22,786 bases of DNA from JBBQXK01 sp038251625 (GCA_038251625.1 JBBSBE010000059.1:1-22786), one strand, 5' to 3'; shown: positions 1-6,480, numbered from the stretch's first letter. Numbers and translations are program-made. The notes: generated by a model from the letters alone, not told the origin.

Positions 1-34
1 ATTTCAGGGGTCAGTCCCAAGAATTCCCAAAAAA

Positions 35-1099
35 TCAGGCCATGCCGCCAGCCACGAGCCGCGCCGCAAGCGCCGCATAGGCCCCGGCTGCCGGTCCGTC
101 GCCCGCCGCGATGGGGGTACCGCTGTCGCCCGCGATGCGGATATCAAGCGCAAGGGGGATCTCGCCAAGGAAGGGCAGATCGAGCCGTGCGGCCTCTGCC
201 ACCACACCGCCATGGCCGAAAAGATGCGCCTCGTGCCCGCAATTGGGGCAGATGTAGGTGGACATGTTCTCGATCAGCCCGAGGACGGGGGTGTTGAGCT
301 TGGCAAACATGTCGAGCGCCTTGCGGGCATCGAGAAGCGCCACATCCTGCGGGGTCGAGACGACAAGCGCGCCGGTCAGCGCGACGCGCTGGCAGAGGGT
401 CAACTGGATATCGCCCGTACCGGGGGGCAGATCGACGATCAGCACGTCAAGGCGGCCCCAATCGACCTGCGTCACCAGTTGCATCAGCGCGCCCATGATC
501 ATGGGACCGCGCCAGACGACAGCCTCATCCTCTTTCAGCATCAGGCCGATCGACATCATGGTGACGCCGTGCGCAACAAGGGGGATGATCGTCTTGCCGT
601 CGGGCGAGGCGGGGCGTTTGGAGACGCCCATCATGCGCGGCTGGCTGGGTCCATAGATATCGGCATCCAGAAGGCCCACCCGGCGCCCCTGCCGGGCGAG
701 CGCGACGGCAAGGTTGGACGAAAGGGTGGATTTGCCCACCCCCCCCTTGCCGGATGCCACCGCGATGATGCGGTCGACGCCGGCAAGGCGCTGCGGCCCG
801 CCTGGCTGCGGCGTGGGGTGCTGGCCTATCTTGAGTGCCGGTGGCGCCTTCGGCTCGGCCGGGGCCGTGAGCACGACCTGCACCGTACCAACACCGGGCA
901 GCGCGCGCAGCGCGGCTTCGGCGGCGGCCTGTGCGGGGGCAAGGGCGCGGGCGCTTGCGGCGTCCGGCGCTTCGATGACGAAGGCCACGCGATCGCCCTC
1001 GACCGTCAGCGCACGAATCATATCCTGCGACACGAGCGTGCCGCCCCCCGGCACCGCAATCCCGCCGAGCGCCGTCATCACCTCTGCCCGCGTCGCCAT
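35..1099 (-). CDS. apbC: Mrp/ApbC (NBP35-type) iron-sulfur cluster carrier P-loop ATPase
   Basis: This protein of 354 residues belongs to the Mrp/ApbC family, cytosolic ATPases that bind a labile Fe-S cluster and pass it to apoproteins. Residues 1-80 form the MIP18/DUF59-like N-terminal domain. A deviant Walker A, GKGGVGKST, lies at about 117-125, followed by a DADIYGPSQP motif at about 145-154. A Walker B-like VDLPPGTGD lies near 222-230. The C-P-N-C pair at 284/287 is the family's cluster-bridging CxxC. I chose the ATG at 1099 because a GGGGGA-type ribosome binding site lies about 6 nt upstream and MATRAEV matches the usual start of the family. An in-frame ATG at 1135 and a GTG at 1147 would add 12 or 16 untypical residues. 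The gene runs away from the DUF1127/sRNA unit and shares a 252-nt intergenic region with it. Confidence 0.93.
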   Translation of the reverse strand: MATRAEVMTALGGIAVPGGGTLVSQDMIRALTVEGDRVAFVIEAPDAASARALAPAQAAAEAALRALPGVGTVQVVLTAPAEPKAPPALKIGQHPTPQPGGPQRLAGVDRIIAVASGKGGVGKSTLSSNLAVALARQGRRVGLLDADIYGPSQPRMMGVSKRPASPDGKTIIPLVAHGVTMMSIGLMLKEDEAVVWRGPMIMGALMQLVTQVDWGRLDVLIVDLPPGTGDIQLTLCQRVALTGALVVSTPQDVALLDARKALDMFAKLNTPVLGLIENMSTYICPNCGHEAHLFGHGGVVAEAARLDLPFLGEIPLALDIRIAGDSGTPIAAGDGPAAGAYAALAARLVAGGMA

Positions 1100-1268
1100 G
1101 CGTGTTCCCCCGCTGCCTTGTGGTTGTGCAAACATGTCGGTTTCCACCAGCGCCGCAAGTGCCCATTCACAGACCGCCCGAAAAACGGGCGAAGCCTATG
1201 TTCGCGCGCCAAATTTCAACCTGTTCAGCCATTCCGATGCTGCATGGCAGCGTTGCGCGCCAATCCTA

Positions 1269-1297
1269 TTGTGCAGGTGCAGCATATGGCGCATGTT
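1269..1297 (+). promoter_or_regulatory. Candidate promoter of the DUF1127-sRNA unit
   Basis: TTGTGC (1269-1274) and CATGTT (1292-1297) are separated by 17 nt and lie about 55 nt before the DUF1127 start. In R. sphaeroides the equivalent operon is transcribed from an RpoHI/RpoHII heat-shock or oxidative-stress promoter, and these boxes could fit a sigma-32-like site, but the match is weak. The rest of the 1100-1351 gap holds a short inverted repeat (CGCCCG, five A, CGGGCG at 1175-1191) and nothing else I recognise. Confidence 0.3.
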
Positions 1298-1351
1298 ACC
1301 CCTAACAGAGCGGCACCCGGATACGCCGTCTTGGAAAGATGAGGCTGACAA

Positions 1352-1567
1352 ATGGCTATGACCCACGCGAACCGCAGCACGACGCTGTCTTATGGCGACC
1401 GGATCGCCGCGCTGGTGGCATCCGTCAAGGATACCCTGCGCAAGCGCGCCGTCTATCGGCAGACGCTGCGCGAATTGCAGGCCCTGACAGACCGCGAGTT
1501 GACCGATCTGGGCATCCATCGCGCAATGATAACCCATATCGCCCTGGAAGCGGCATACGGGAAATAA
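1352..1567 (+). CDS. ccaF1: DUF1127 small RNA-binding-type protein (CcaF1-like) heading the sRNA array
   Basis: This is a 71-residue basic protein. Its C-terminal half is a DUF1127/YjiS-like domain: YRQTLRELQALTDRELTDLG, then IHRAMI and a terminal EAAYGK. A GAGG ribosome binding site at 1341-1344 lies 7 nt before the ATG at 1352. In R. sphaeroides the DUF1127 protein CcaF1 (RSP_6037) is encoded directly upstream of the CcsR1-4 sRNAs, is co-transcribed with them, binds RNA and influences sRNA maturation and turnover. The same order is seen here: the first sRNA hairpin begins about 10 nt after the TAA stop, so the mRNA and sRNAs are almost certainly one primary transcript. The family assignment comes from sequence. 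The CcaF1 identity rests on context and size, because DUF1127 paralogues are common in Rhodobacterales. Confidence 0.85.
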   Translation: MAMTHANRSTTLSYGDRIAALVASVKDTLRKRAVYRQTLRELQALTDRELTDLGIHRAMITHIALEAAYGK

Positions 1568-1572
1568 GTTTC

Positions 1573-1662
1573 TTGCCGGGCTCTCCTTCCTCCTCCCTCG
1601 GAGGGTCCCATGGCAAAAGCGGCGGCGCCGTCCTCCTCCCTGGCGCCGCCGCACTTTGATCC
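1573..1662 (+). ncRNA. CcsR/cuckoo-family sRNA, unit 1
   Basis: There are two hairpins. The first, 1578-1609, has a stem of about 9 bp with a U bulge (GGGCTCTCC against GGAGGGTCCC) and a loop containing CCTCCTCCC. The second, 1619-1652, has a perfect 11-bp stem (GCGGCGGCGCC against GGCGCCGCCGC) and the loop GTCCTCCTCCCT. A weak T-run (ACTTTG) follows. Paired CCUCCUCCC loops define the CcsR/cuckoo sRNAs of Alphaproteobacteria, which are stress-induced and processed from the DUF1127 transcript. The ends given are estimates, because mature termini cannot be read from sequence. Confidence 0.85.
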
Positions 1663-1669
1663 GGGAACA

Positions 1670-1694
1670 GTCGTGATGCGTAAGCATCCGCGAC
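1670..1694 (+). other. Spacer hairpin between sRNA units 1 and 2
   Basis: GTCG (1670-1673) pairs with CGAC (1691-1694), and GATGC (1675-1679) pairs with GCATC (1684-1688) around a GTAA tetraloop, with a small internal loop at 1674/1689-1690. The sequence is unrelated to the CCTCCTCCC hairpins. It could be a processing signal or a barrier that protects the mature ends. The structure is readable, but its function is inferred. Confidence 0.5.
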
Positions 1695-1702
1695 GTTTCC
1701 AA

Positions 1703-1790
1703 GCCATTCGGACGGCCCCCTCCTCCTCCCTGGGGTCGCTCGATCAAGGCGGCGGGCTTCACCTCCTCCCGAGGCTCGCCGCCACCCTTT
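1703..1790 (+). ncRNA. CcsR/cuckoo-family sRNA, unit 2
   Basis: Hairpin 1 (1711-1741) is GACGGCCCC against GGGGTCGCTC with a bulge, and its loop is CTCCTCCTCCCT. Hairpin 2 (1748-1783) has 13 bp with two G-U pairs and a 10-nt loop, ACCTCCTCCC. A weak T-run (ACCCTTTACC) follows. Positions 1707-1783 are identical to 1816-1892 in unit 3. The second loop with its closing bases reads TCACCTCCT, the same nine bases found at the 3' end of 16S rRNA around the anti-Shine-Dalgarno sequence. Confidence 0.87.
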
Positions 1791-1792
1791 AC

Positions 1793-1808
1793 CGGCACAC
1801 ATGTGCCG
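1793..1808 (+). other. Spacer hairpin between sRNA units 2 and 3
   Basis: This is a perfect 7-bp inverted repeat, CGGCACA/TGTGCCG, with a two-base centre. As a real hairpin it is six pairs closed by an ACAT tetraloop. A second palindrome, CCGAAAC-G-GTTTCGG (1806-1820), overlaps its 3' arm and runs into unit 3, so the two could form alternative structures. Its role in processing is inferred. Confidence 0.45.
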
Positions 1809-1813
1809 AAACG

Positions 1814-1900
1814 GTTTCGGACGGCCCCCTCCTCCTCCCTGGGGTCGCTCGATCAAGGCGGCGGGCTTCACCTCCTCCCGAGGCTCGCCGCCGTCTTTTT
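1814..1900 (+). ncRNA. CcsR/cuckoo-family sRNA, unit 3
   Basis: Hairpin 1 (1820-1850) and hairpin 2 (1857-1892) are base-for-base copies of those in unit 2, with loops CTCCTCCTCCCT (1829-1840) and ACCTCCTCCC (1870-1879). Unlike units 1 and 2, the second hairpin is followed by a real T-run (GTCTTTTTCC, T at 1896-1900), so it may act as a partial intrinsic terminator. The upstream bases ACGGTTTCGGACGGCCC (1811-1827) recur at 1921-1937 in front of unit 4, which marks the array as built by duplication. Confidence 0.87.
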
Positions 1901-1901
1901 C

Positions 1902-1919
1902 CGGGCGCGACCGCGCCCG
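1902..1919 (+). other. Spacer hairpin between sRNA units 3 and 4
   Basis: This is a perfect 8-bp inverted repeat, CGGGCGCG/CGCGCCCG, around a two-base centre; in practice it would be about 7 bp with a GACC loop. It is the third of the three spacers to hold its own strong hairpin, with no sequence similarity among them. Confidence 0.45.
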
Positions 1920-1924
1920 TACGG

Positions 1925-2010
1925 TTTCGGACGGCCCTCTCCTCCTCCCTGGGCTGGACGATATCGGCGGCAGGCCCCTCCTCCTCCCTGGGCCTGCCGC
2001 CATTTTTTTC
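1925..2010 (+). ncRNA. CcsR/cuckoo-family sRNA, unit 4 (last of the array)
   Basis: Hairpin 1 (1932-1956) is short: CGGCCC pairs with GGGCTG around the loop TCTCCTCCTCCCT. Hairpin 2 (1966-2001) has a perfect 12-bp stem, GGCGGCAGGCCC against GGGCCTGCCGCC, with the loop CTCCTCCTCCCT, and runs straight into seven T residues. The second hairpin therefore serves both as a CCUCCUCCC loop and as the terminator of the whole DUF1127-sRNA transcript. The sequence between the hairpins has diverged from units 2 and 3. Confidence 0.87.
1966..2010 (+). terminator. Intrinsic terminator of the DUF1127-sRNA operon
   Basis: A perfect 12-bp GC-rich stem (1966-1977/1990-2001) is followed by A and seven T residues at 2003-2009. 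This is the strongest Rho-independent terminator in the window and separates the sRNA array from the BenE-type gene that starts at 2071. Confidence 0.88.
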
Positions 2011-2070
2011 CAGCCTTGCCCCCTGCCCCCGCGCGCGTCAGAAAGACCGGAGTTTTCCGGAGGTTCACGG

Positions 2071-3216
2071 ATGCGCGCCTCACTTTTTTCATCGGCGCTG
2101 GTCGCCGCACTGATCGGCTATGGCAGCACGGTGGCGCTGATCCTTGCCGGTGCGGCGGCGTTGGGGGCGACGGCGGCAGAGACAGGTTCCTGGCTCTTTG
2201 CGATCTGCATTGCCAAGGCCGCGGGCAGCGCGCTTCTGACGTGGCGGTATCGGGTGCCGGTGGTGCTGGCGTGGTCCACGCCGGGGGTGGCGCTGGTGGC
2301 CGCGACACACGGGATCAGCATGGCCGAGGCGGTTGGGGCCTTTATGCTGGCGGGTCTGCTGACGGCGCTGACGGGTGCGGTGCGGCCGCTAGGACGGCTG
2401 GTGGCGATGATCCCGGACGGGGTGGCATCAGGAATGCTGGCGGGGGTGTTGTTGCCGTTCTGTCTGAAGCTGCCGGGGGCGGTCAGCGCCCTGCCGATGG
2501 TGGCGCTGCCGATGGTGGCCGTCTTTCTGGGCCTGCGCCTGTGGAACCCGGCGCAAGCGGTGCTGGGGGCGCTGGTCGTGGGCATCGCGCTGGCCTTTGC
2601 GCTGGGGCTGGCAGGTACGCCGGACTGGGCGGGTGGCCTGCCCCACCTGACCTTTATTGCGCCTGCCTTGCGGGTTGAGGTGCTGCTGGGGCTTGGGGTG
2701 CCGATCTATCTGGTCACCATGGCATCGCAGAACCTGCCCGGCTTTGCCACGCTGCGTGCGCATGGGTTTGAGGCGCCGGTGCGCCCGGCGCTGGTGGTGA
2801 CGGGGGGATTGTCGGCGCTGGCGGGGCTGTTCGGGGCGCATCCGGTCAGCATGGCGGCGATCACGGCGGCTATCGTGATGGGGCCGGACACCCACCCCGA
2901 CAAGGCCGAACGCTGGAAGGCCGCGATGATCTATGCGGGCGTCTGGGTGGGTCTCGGGTTTCTGGGGCCGCTTGCGATTGCGGTGCTGGGCGCGCTGCCC
3001 GCAGCGCTGGTGGCGGGGCTTGTCGGGCTTGCGCTGCTCGGGCCCCTTACCGGTGCGGCAACGGGCGCTTTTGCCGTGCCGGAGCAGCGCTTTGCGGGGG
3101 CTGTGACGCTGGTCGTCACGGCCTCTGGCGTGGCGGTTTTCGGCGTGGGGGCGGCGTTCTGGGGGCTGCTCGCGGGGCTTTTGGTGGTGGGTCTCGACCG
3201 GATGGCGCGGCGCTAA
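2071..3216 (+). CDS. benE: BenE/YdcO-family inner-membrane transporter
   Basis: The protein has 381 residues and consists almost entirely of hydrophobic segments. It resembles the BenE/YdcO family of proton-coupled aromatic acid (benzoate-type) transporters, with GYGSTVALILAGAAALGA near the N-terminus and a VVLAWSTPGVALV stretch. The central region NLPGFATLRAHGF and the later FGAHPVSMAAITAAIVMG are also family hallmarks; the latter contains the conserved short re-entrant-type segment. The ATG at 2071 is supported by GGAGG at 2059-2063, 7 nt upstream, and the 90 codons of open frame before it belong to the sRNA array. No benzoate catabolic genes lie nearby, so the substrate is unassigned. It has its own leader behind the array terminator, and converges with uvrD. 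Confidence 0.88.
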   Translation: MRASLFSSALVAALIGYGSTVALILAGAAALGATAAETGSWLFAICIAKAAGSALLTWRYRVPVVLAWSTPGVALVAATHGISMAEAVGAFMLAGLLTALTGAVRPLGRLVAMIPDGVASGMLAGVLLPFCLKLPGAVSALPMVALPMVAVFLGLRLWNPAQAVLGALVVGIALAFALGLAGTPDWAGGLPHLTFIAPALRVEVLLGLGVPIYLVTMASQNLPGFATLRAHGFEAPVRPALVVTGGLSALAGLFGAHPVSMAAITAAIVMGPDTHPDKAERWKAAMIYAGVWVGLGFLGPLAIAVLGALPAALVAGLVGLALLGPLTGAATGAFAVPEQRFAGAVTLVVTASGVAVFGVGAAFWGLLAGLLVVGLDRMARR

Positions 3217-3218
3217 GG

Positions 3219-3244
3219 GCAGGAGCCTGCGGCGCGGATATTTG
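3219..3244 (+). repeat. Gene-end element: short hairpin plus GGATATTTG
   Basis: GCAGG-AG-CCTGC (3219-3230) is followed by GGCGC and GGATATTTG (3236-3244), directly after the BenE-type stop codon and in the 51-nt gap between two convergent genes. A more elaborate version of the same arrangement lies downstream of the MarR gene (5693-5780). Elements of this kind recur at gene ends in Rhodobacteraceae genomes. A role in 3'-end formation or mRNA stability is inferred. Confidence 0.4.
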
Positions 3245-3267
3245 ACCACGGAAGTAGCCGGGCGCGA

Positions 3268-5598
3268 TCAGAAGGGGATATCATCGGTCTGATCCACACT
3301 GATCACATAGGACGCCACCACGTTCTTCGGCCCGGCCCTGTCGAACTGCACGGAAAGCTTGTCACCCTCGGCCCCGAGCACGGTGCCGTTGCCGAATTTC
3401 TGATGGAACACGCGGTCGCCCTCGACATAGGCCGAGGTGGCCGCAAGGTCGATCACGGTGGTGCGCGCCTCGCGCGGCTGGGCCATCGGGCGCGTTGTGG
3501 CGCGCGATTGCATGCGCTGCCAGCCCGGCGAGTTATACACATCCGCCCGCGCGGCGCGGGATTCCAGCGTGGAGGCTGTGGCCGTGGCCGCCGCCCCGTA
3601 GGCGCCACCGTAAAGGCCCGGGGGCGTCAGCACCTCGACGTGATCGGCGGGCAGCTCGTCGATGAAGCGGGACGGCAACTGGCTTTGCCACTGGCCATAG
3701 ACGCGGCGATTGGCGGCGAAGCTTACGGTGCAAAGCTCTTCGGCCCGGGTGATGCCGACGTAAGCAAGGCGGCGTTCTTCCTCGAGGCCCTTCTTGCCGC
3801 TTTCGTCCATGCTGCGCTGGCTGGGGAAAAGGCCATCCTCCCATCCCGGCAGGAAAACCACGGGGAATTCGAGGCCTTTGGCGGCGTGCAGCGTCATCAC
3901 GGTGATCTTTTCCGCCGCCTCTTCGGTCTCGTTGTCCATGATGAGGGCGACGTGTTCGAGAAAGCCCTGCAGGCTGTCGAACTGTTCCAGCGCCTTGACG
4001 AGTTCCTTGATGTTTTCCAGCCGCCCCGGCGCTTCGGGCGTCTTGTCGGCCTGCCACATGGCGGTGTAGCCGCTCTCGTCCAGAATGGTTTCGGCAAGGC
4101 GGACGTGGCTTTGATCGGGGTGAAGCGTCGCCTCGTGCCAGCGGTCCACACCGCCCGCAAAGCCGCGCAACTGCCCGCCCGCCTTGCCCGTGATGGCGCC
4201 CTGGGCAAGCATCGCGCGCGTCGCATCCATCAGCGGCACGCCATTCGCCCGGGCGGTACGCTGGATATCGGCCATCCCCTTTTCGCCAAGCCCGCGCTTG
4301 GGCGTGTTGGCCACGCGCTCGAACGCCAGATCGTCTTCGGGGCTGACGGCGAGGCGGAAATAGGCCATCGCGTCGCGGATTTCGAGCCGCTCGTAGAAAC
4401 GCGGGCCGCCGACCACGCGGTAAGGCAGGCCGATGGTCAGGAACCGGTCCTCGAACGCGCGCATCTGGTGGCTGGCGCGCACGAGGATGGCCATCTGGTT
4501 GAGGCTGAACGGGCCAAGGTGGCGGGTGCCGCGCTGCAAAGCCTCGGCCTCTTCGCCGATCCAGCGCGCCTCTTCCTCGCCATCCCAATGGCCGATGAGG
4601 CGCAGCTTTTCGCCCTCGGTCGCCTCGGTCCAGAGGGTCTTGCCAAGGCGGCTTTCGTTGGCGGCGATCACGCTGGATGCGGCAGCAAGGATATGGGGGG
4701 TCGAGCGGTAGTTCTGCTCAAGCCGGATCACCTTGGCGCCGGGAAAATCCTTCTCGAACCGCAGGATGTTGCCAACCTCGGCGCCGCGCCAGCCGTAGAT
4801 CGACTGGTCGTCGTCGCCCACGCAGCAGATGTTGCGGTGCCCCTGCGCCAGAAGCCGCAGCCACAGGTACTGGGCCACGTTGGTATCCTGATACTCGTCC
4901 ACAAGGATGTAGCGCAGCCAGCGCTGGTATTGCGCCAGCACGTCGGGGTGGGCCTGAAAGATCGTGACGACATGCAGCAGAAGATCGCCGAAATCGCAGG
5001 CGTTGAGGGTTTTCAGGCGGGACTGATAGGCCTCGTAAAGCTCGGTCCCCCGGTTGATGAAGGCCGAAGATTCGGACGACGGCACCCGGTCGGGCGTCAG
5101 GGCGCGGTTTTTCCAGCCGTCGATCAGGCCCGCCAGCATGCGCGCGGGCCAGCGCTTTTCGTCGATGTCGGCCGCCACAATCAACTGCTTCATCAGGCGC
5201 AACTGATCGTCGGTATCAAGGATGGTGAAGTTGGACTTCAGGCCCGCAAGTTCGGCGTGGCGGCGCAGGATCTTGACGCTCAGCGAATGGAAGGTGCCCA
5301 TCCACGGCAGCCCTTCGGCCACGTCGCCCAGCATCAGGCCGAGGCGGTTTTTCATCTCGCGCGCGGCCTTGTTGGTAAAGGTCACAGCCAGAATTTCGTT
5401 CGTGCGTGCGCGTCCCTGATGCAGCAGATGCGCGATGCGGGCGGTCAGGGCGCGGGTCTTGCCCGTCCCCGCCCCGGCCAGCATCAGAACCGGGCCATCC
5501 AGCGCCTCGACCGCCGCGCGCTGCGCAGGATTGAGCCCGTCCAGCCAAGGGGCGGGACGTGCGGCCATCGCGCGGGCGGAAAGGGGTTCGGCGCTCAT
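3268..5598 (-). CDS. uvrD: UvrD/PcrA-type ATP-dependent DNA helicase II
   Basis: This superfamily 1A helicase of 776 residues acts in nucleotide-excision and mismatch repair by unwinding DNA 3' to 5'. The motifs appear in order: Q-motif LNPAQRAAVEA, Walker A GAGTGKT at about 42-48, motif Ia TFTNKAAREM, motif II DEYQDTN, motif III DDDQSIYGWRGA, motif IV LEQNYRS, motif V TLHAAKGLEFPVVF and motif VI LAYVGITRAEE. A C-terminal tail of about 100 residues (VEGDRVFHQKFGNGTVLGAEGDKLSVQFD) is the Tudor-like RNA-polymerase-interacting domain of UvrD/PcrA. The first ATG is at 5598; an in-frame TTG lies two codons earlier. No clear ribosome binding site is present. The length is normal for the family and the gene appears complete. 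Confidence 0.95.
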   Translation of the reverse strand: MSAEPLSARAMAARPAPWLDGLNPAQRAAVEALDGPVLMLAGAGTGKTRALTARIAHLLHQGRARTNEILAVTFTNKAAREMKNRLGLMLGDVAEGLPWMGTFHSLSVKILRRHAELAGLKSNFTILDTDDQLRLMKQLIVAADIDEKRWPARMLAGLIDGWKNRALTPDRVPSSESSAFINRGTELYEAYQSRLKTLNACDFGDLLLHVVTIFQAHPDVLAQYQRWLRYILVDEYQDTNVAQYLWLRLLAQGHRNICCVGDDDQSIYGWRGAEVGNILRFEKDFPGAKVIRLEQNYRSTPHILAAASSVIAANESRLGKTLWTEATEGEKLRLIGHWDGEEEARWIGEEAEALQRGTRHLGPFSLNQMAILVRASHQMRAFEDRFLTIGLPYRVVGGPRFYERLEIRDAMAYFRLAVSPEDDLAFERVANTPKRGLGEKGMADIQRTARANGVPLMDATRAMLAQGAITGKAGGQLRGFAGGVDRWHEATLHPDQSHVRLAETILDESGYTAMWQADKTPEAPGRLENIKELVKALEQFDSLQGFLEHVALIMDNETEEAAEKITVMTLHAAKGLEFPVVFLPGWEDGLFPSQRSMDESGKKGLEEERRLAYVGITRAEELCTVSFAANRRVYGQWQSQLPSRFIDELPADHVEVLTPPGLYGGAYGAAATATASTLESRAARADVYNSPGWQRMQSRATTRPMAQPREARTTVIDLAATSAYVEGDRVFHQKFGNGTVLGAEGDKLSVQFDRAGPKNVVASYVISVDQTDDIPF

Positions 5599-5692
5599 AT
5601 GCAAAGACTAGCGCGGATCGGGCGCAAGATAAAGTGGCGTTCCGCATCTGTTCTCGCCATATCCATCCGATACCCCCTGCACCTGCTTCTCT

Positions 5693-5746
5693 GCCAAGAT
5701 ATCCTTGGGGCCAAAATATCCTCAGTGCCAAAATATCCCCGGGGGG
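5693..5746 (-). repeat. Three tandem 17-bp repeats carrying GGATATTTTGGC
   Basis: On the plus strand, GCCAAGATATCC begins at 5693 and GCCAAAATATCC at 5710 and 5727, an exact 17-bp period, followed by a CCCCGGGGGG block. On the minus strand this reads CCCCGGGG, then GGATATTTTGGC three times. It lies in the 238-nt gap downstream of the MarR gene and upstream of uvrD. With the hairpin at 5764-5780 it forms the gene-end element typical of this group, here with the repeat tripled. Confidence 0.6.
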
Positions 5747-5763
5747 TGAGGCCAGAGGCGGAC

Positions 5764-5780
5764 GGGGGCAGACAGCCCCC
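5764..5780 (-). other. Hairpin downstream of the MarR gene
   Basis: GGGGGC-AGACA-GCCCCC is a perfect 6-bp stem with a 5-nt loop, about 55 nt past the MarR stop. In the direction of MarR transcription no T-run follows, so it is not a classical terminator. It may be a 3'-end stabiliser or part of the composite gene-end element with the 17-bp repeats. Confidence 0.45.
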
Positions 5781-5836
5781 CTTCTTTCCTCGCCCGTGCC
5801 ACGTGCCAACGCGGGCCGGGGAAGAATGCCACCCGG

Positions 5837-6409
5837 TCAGCCGTCGCTGTGGTAAACGGCGCGCAGCGCATCGGTGTAGCGCCCGAACAGGCCCGCGAAC
5901 TGCCGGATCTCGGTTTCTTCCCAGCCTGCAAAGACTTGCACCAGCTTGCGCCATTTCAGATCGCGGTAGGCGGCGAAGGCTTCGGTGGCTTTGGGGGTCA
6001 GCGTGAGGATGGACTTGCGGCCATCCTCCTGCGCGGCTTCGCGCCGCAGGTAGCCGCGCGCGATCAGATCGGTGGCGATGCGGCTGGCGCGGGAGGGGTC
6101 TATCGACATCTCGTCGGCCATCAGGCCGATGGTCGCGGGTTCCGCCTGGCGTCCGATGCCCGACTGGATGCGCAGGATCGCGGTCAGCGCGTAGAATTGC
6201 GACAGTTCGAGGTCCAGCCCCAGTTCGGCGATCAGGCGGCCGGGCACTTCGCCCTTCATTGCCATGCGGTGCCAGAGAAACACCGCGCCGTCGAGGTCGA
6301 TCAGCGCCGCAGCGGCCTCGGGCGAATGCCCGGCCTCGGCCAGCCGTTCGGGCAGGCCGGCATGGAAATGCGGCGGGGGGACGGGGCGGCGGGGGCGCAG
6401 GTTTTCCAT
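5837..6409 (-). CDS. MarR-family transcriptional regulator
   Basis: The protein has 190 residues. The winged-helix core covers about residues 55-130: LSQFYALTAILRIQS is the usual MarR lead-in helix, and PATIGLMADEMSIDPSRASRIATDLIARGYLRRE is the recognition helix-turn-helix. DGRKSILTLTPKATEAF forms the wing and the following strand. The N-terminal extension of about 40 residues is longer than in many MarR proteins. I chose the ATG at 6409. It has no visible ribosome binding site, but a TTGACA box at 6444-6439 places a transcription start close to that ATG, so the mRNA may be leaderless. An ATG at 6478 is possible but would add a low-complexity leader. The gene is divergent from a DHA2 efflux pump, so it most likely represses that pump and responds to a small toxic ligand. 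Confidence 0.88.
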   Translation of the reverse strand: MENLRPRRPVPPPHFHAGLPERLAEAGHSPEAAAALIDLDGAVFLWHRMAMKGEVPGRLIAELGLDLELSQFYALTAILRIQSGIGRQAEPATIGLMADEMSIDPSRASRIATDLIARGYLRREAAQEDGRKSILTLTPKATEAFAAYRDLKWRKLVQVFAGWEETEIRQFAGLFGRYTDALRAVYHSDG

Positions 6410-6461
6410 GGCGGGCAAATGGCGCAGGTGGGTGCGCTTGTCAAGAATATGCCCGTCGCAA

Positions 6462-6480
6462 ATATGTGACCTTGACATAT
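6462..6480. promoter_or_regulatory. Candidate MarR operator
   Basis: ATATGT (6462-6467) and ACATAT (6475-6480) form a perfect inverted repeat with a 7-nt spacer, a geometry typical of MarR sites. The right arm covers the -35 TTGACA of the efflux-pump promoter, so binding would block the pump. A further AATATG lies at 6447-6452. The assignment rests on symmetry and position only. Confidence 0.45.

Noticed and set aside
1175..1191. CGCCCG-A5-CGGGCG inverted repeat as a terminator
   Set aside because: There is no T-run on either strand and no gene reads into it. It may be a chance repeat or an unassigned regulatory site in the mrp/DUF1127 divergent region.
1573..2010. CRISPR-like or minisatellite array
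   Set aside because: The repeated element is a hairpin loop within varied stems. Unit spacing is not that of a CRISPR, there are no cas genes, and the pattern fits CcsR/cuckoo sRNAs after a DUF1127 gene.
1610..2113. Open reading frames across the sRNA array, including the long upstream extension of the BenE-type frame from 1801
   Set aside because: They translate the hairpin repeats into Ser/Pro/Leu-rich sequence, cross a strong terminator, and lack ribosome binding sites. GGAGG supports the start at 2071.
3403..6006. 867-codon open frame antisense to uvrD
   Set aside because: It is a shadow of uvrD codon bias that runs through the intergenic repeats and into the MarR gene. It has no recognisable domain or start signal.
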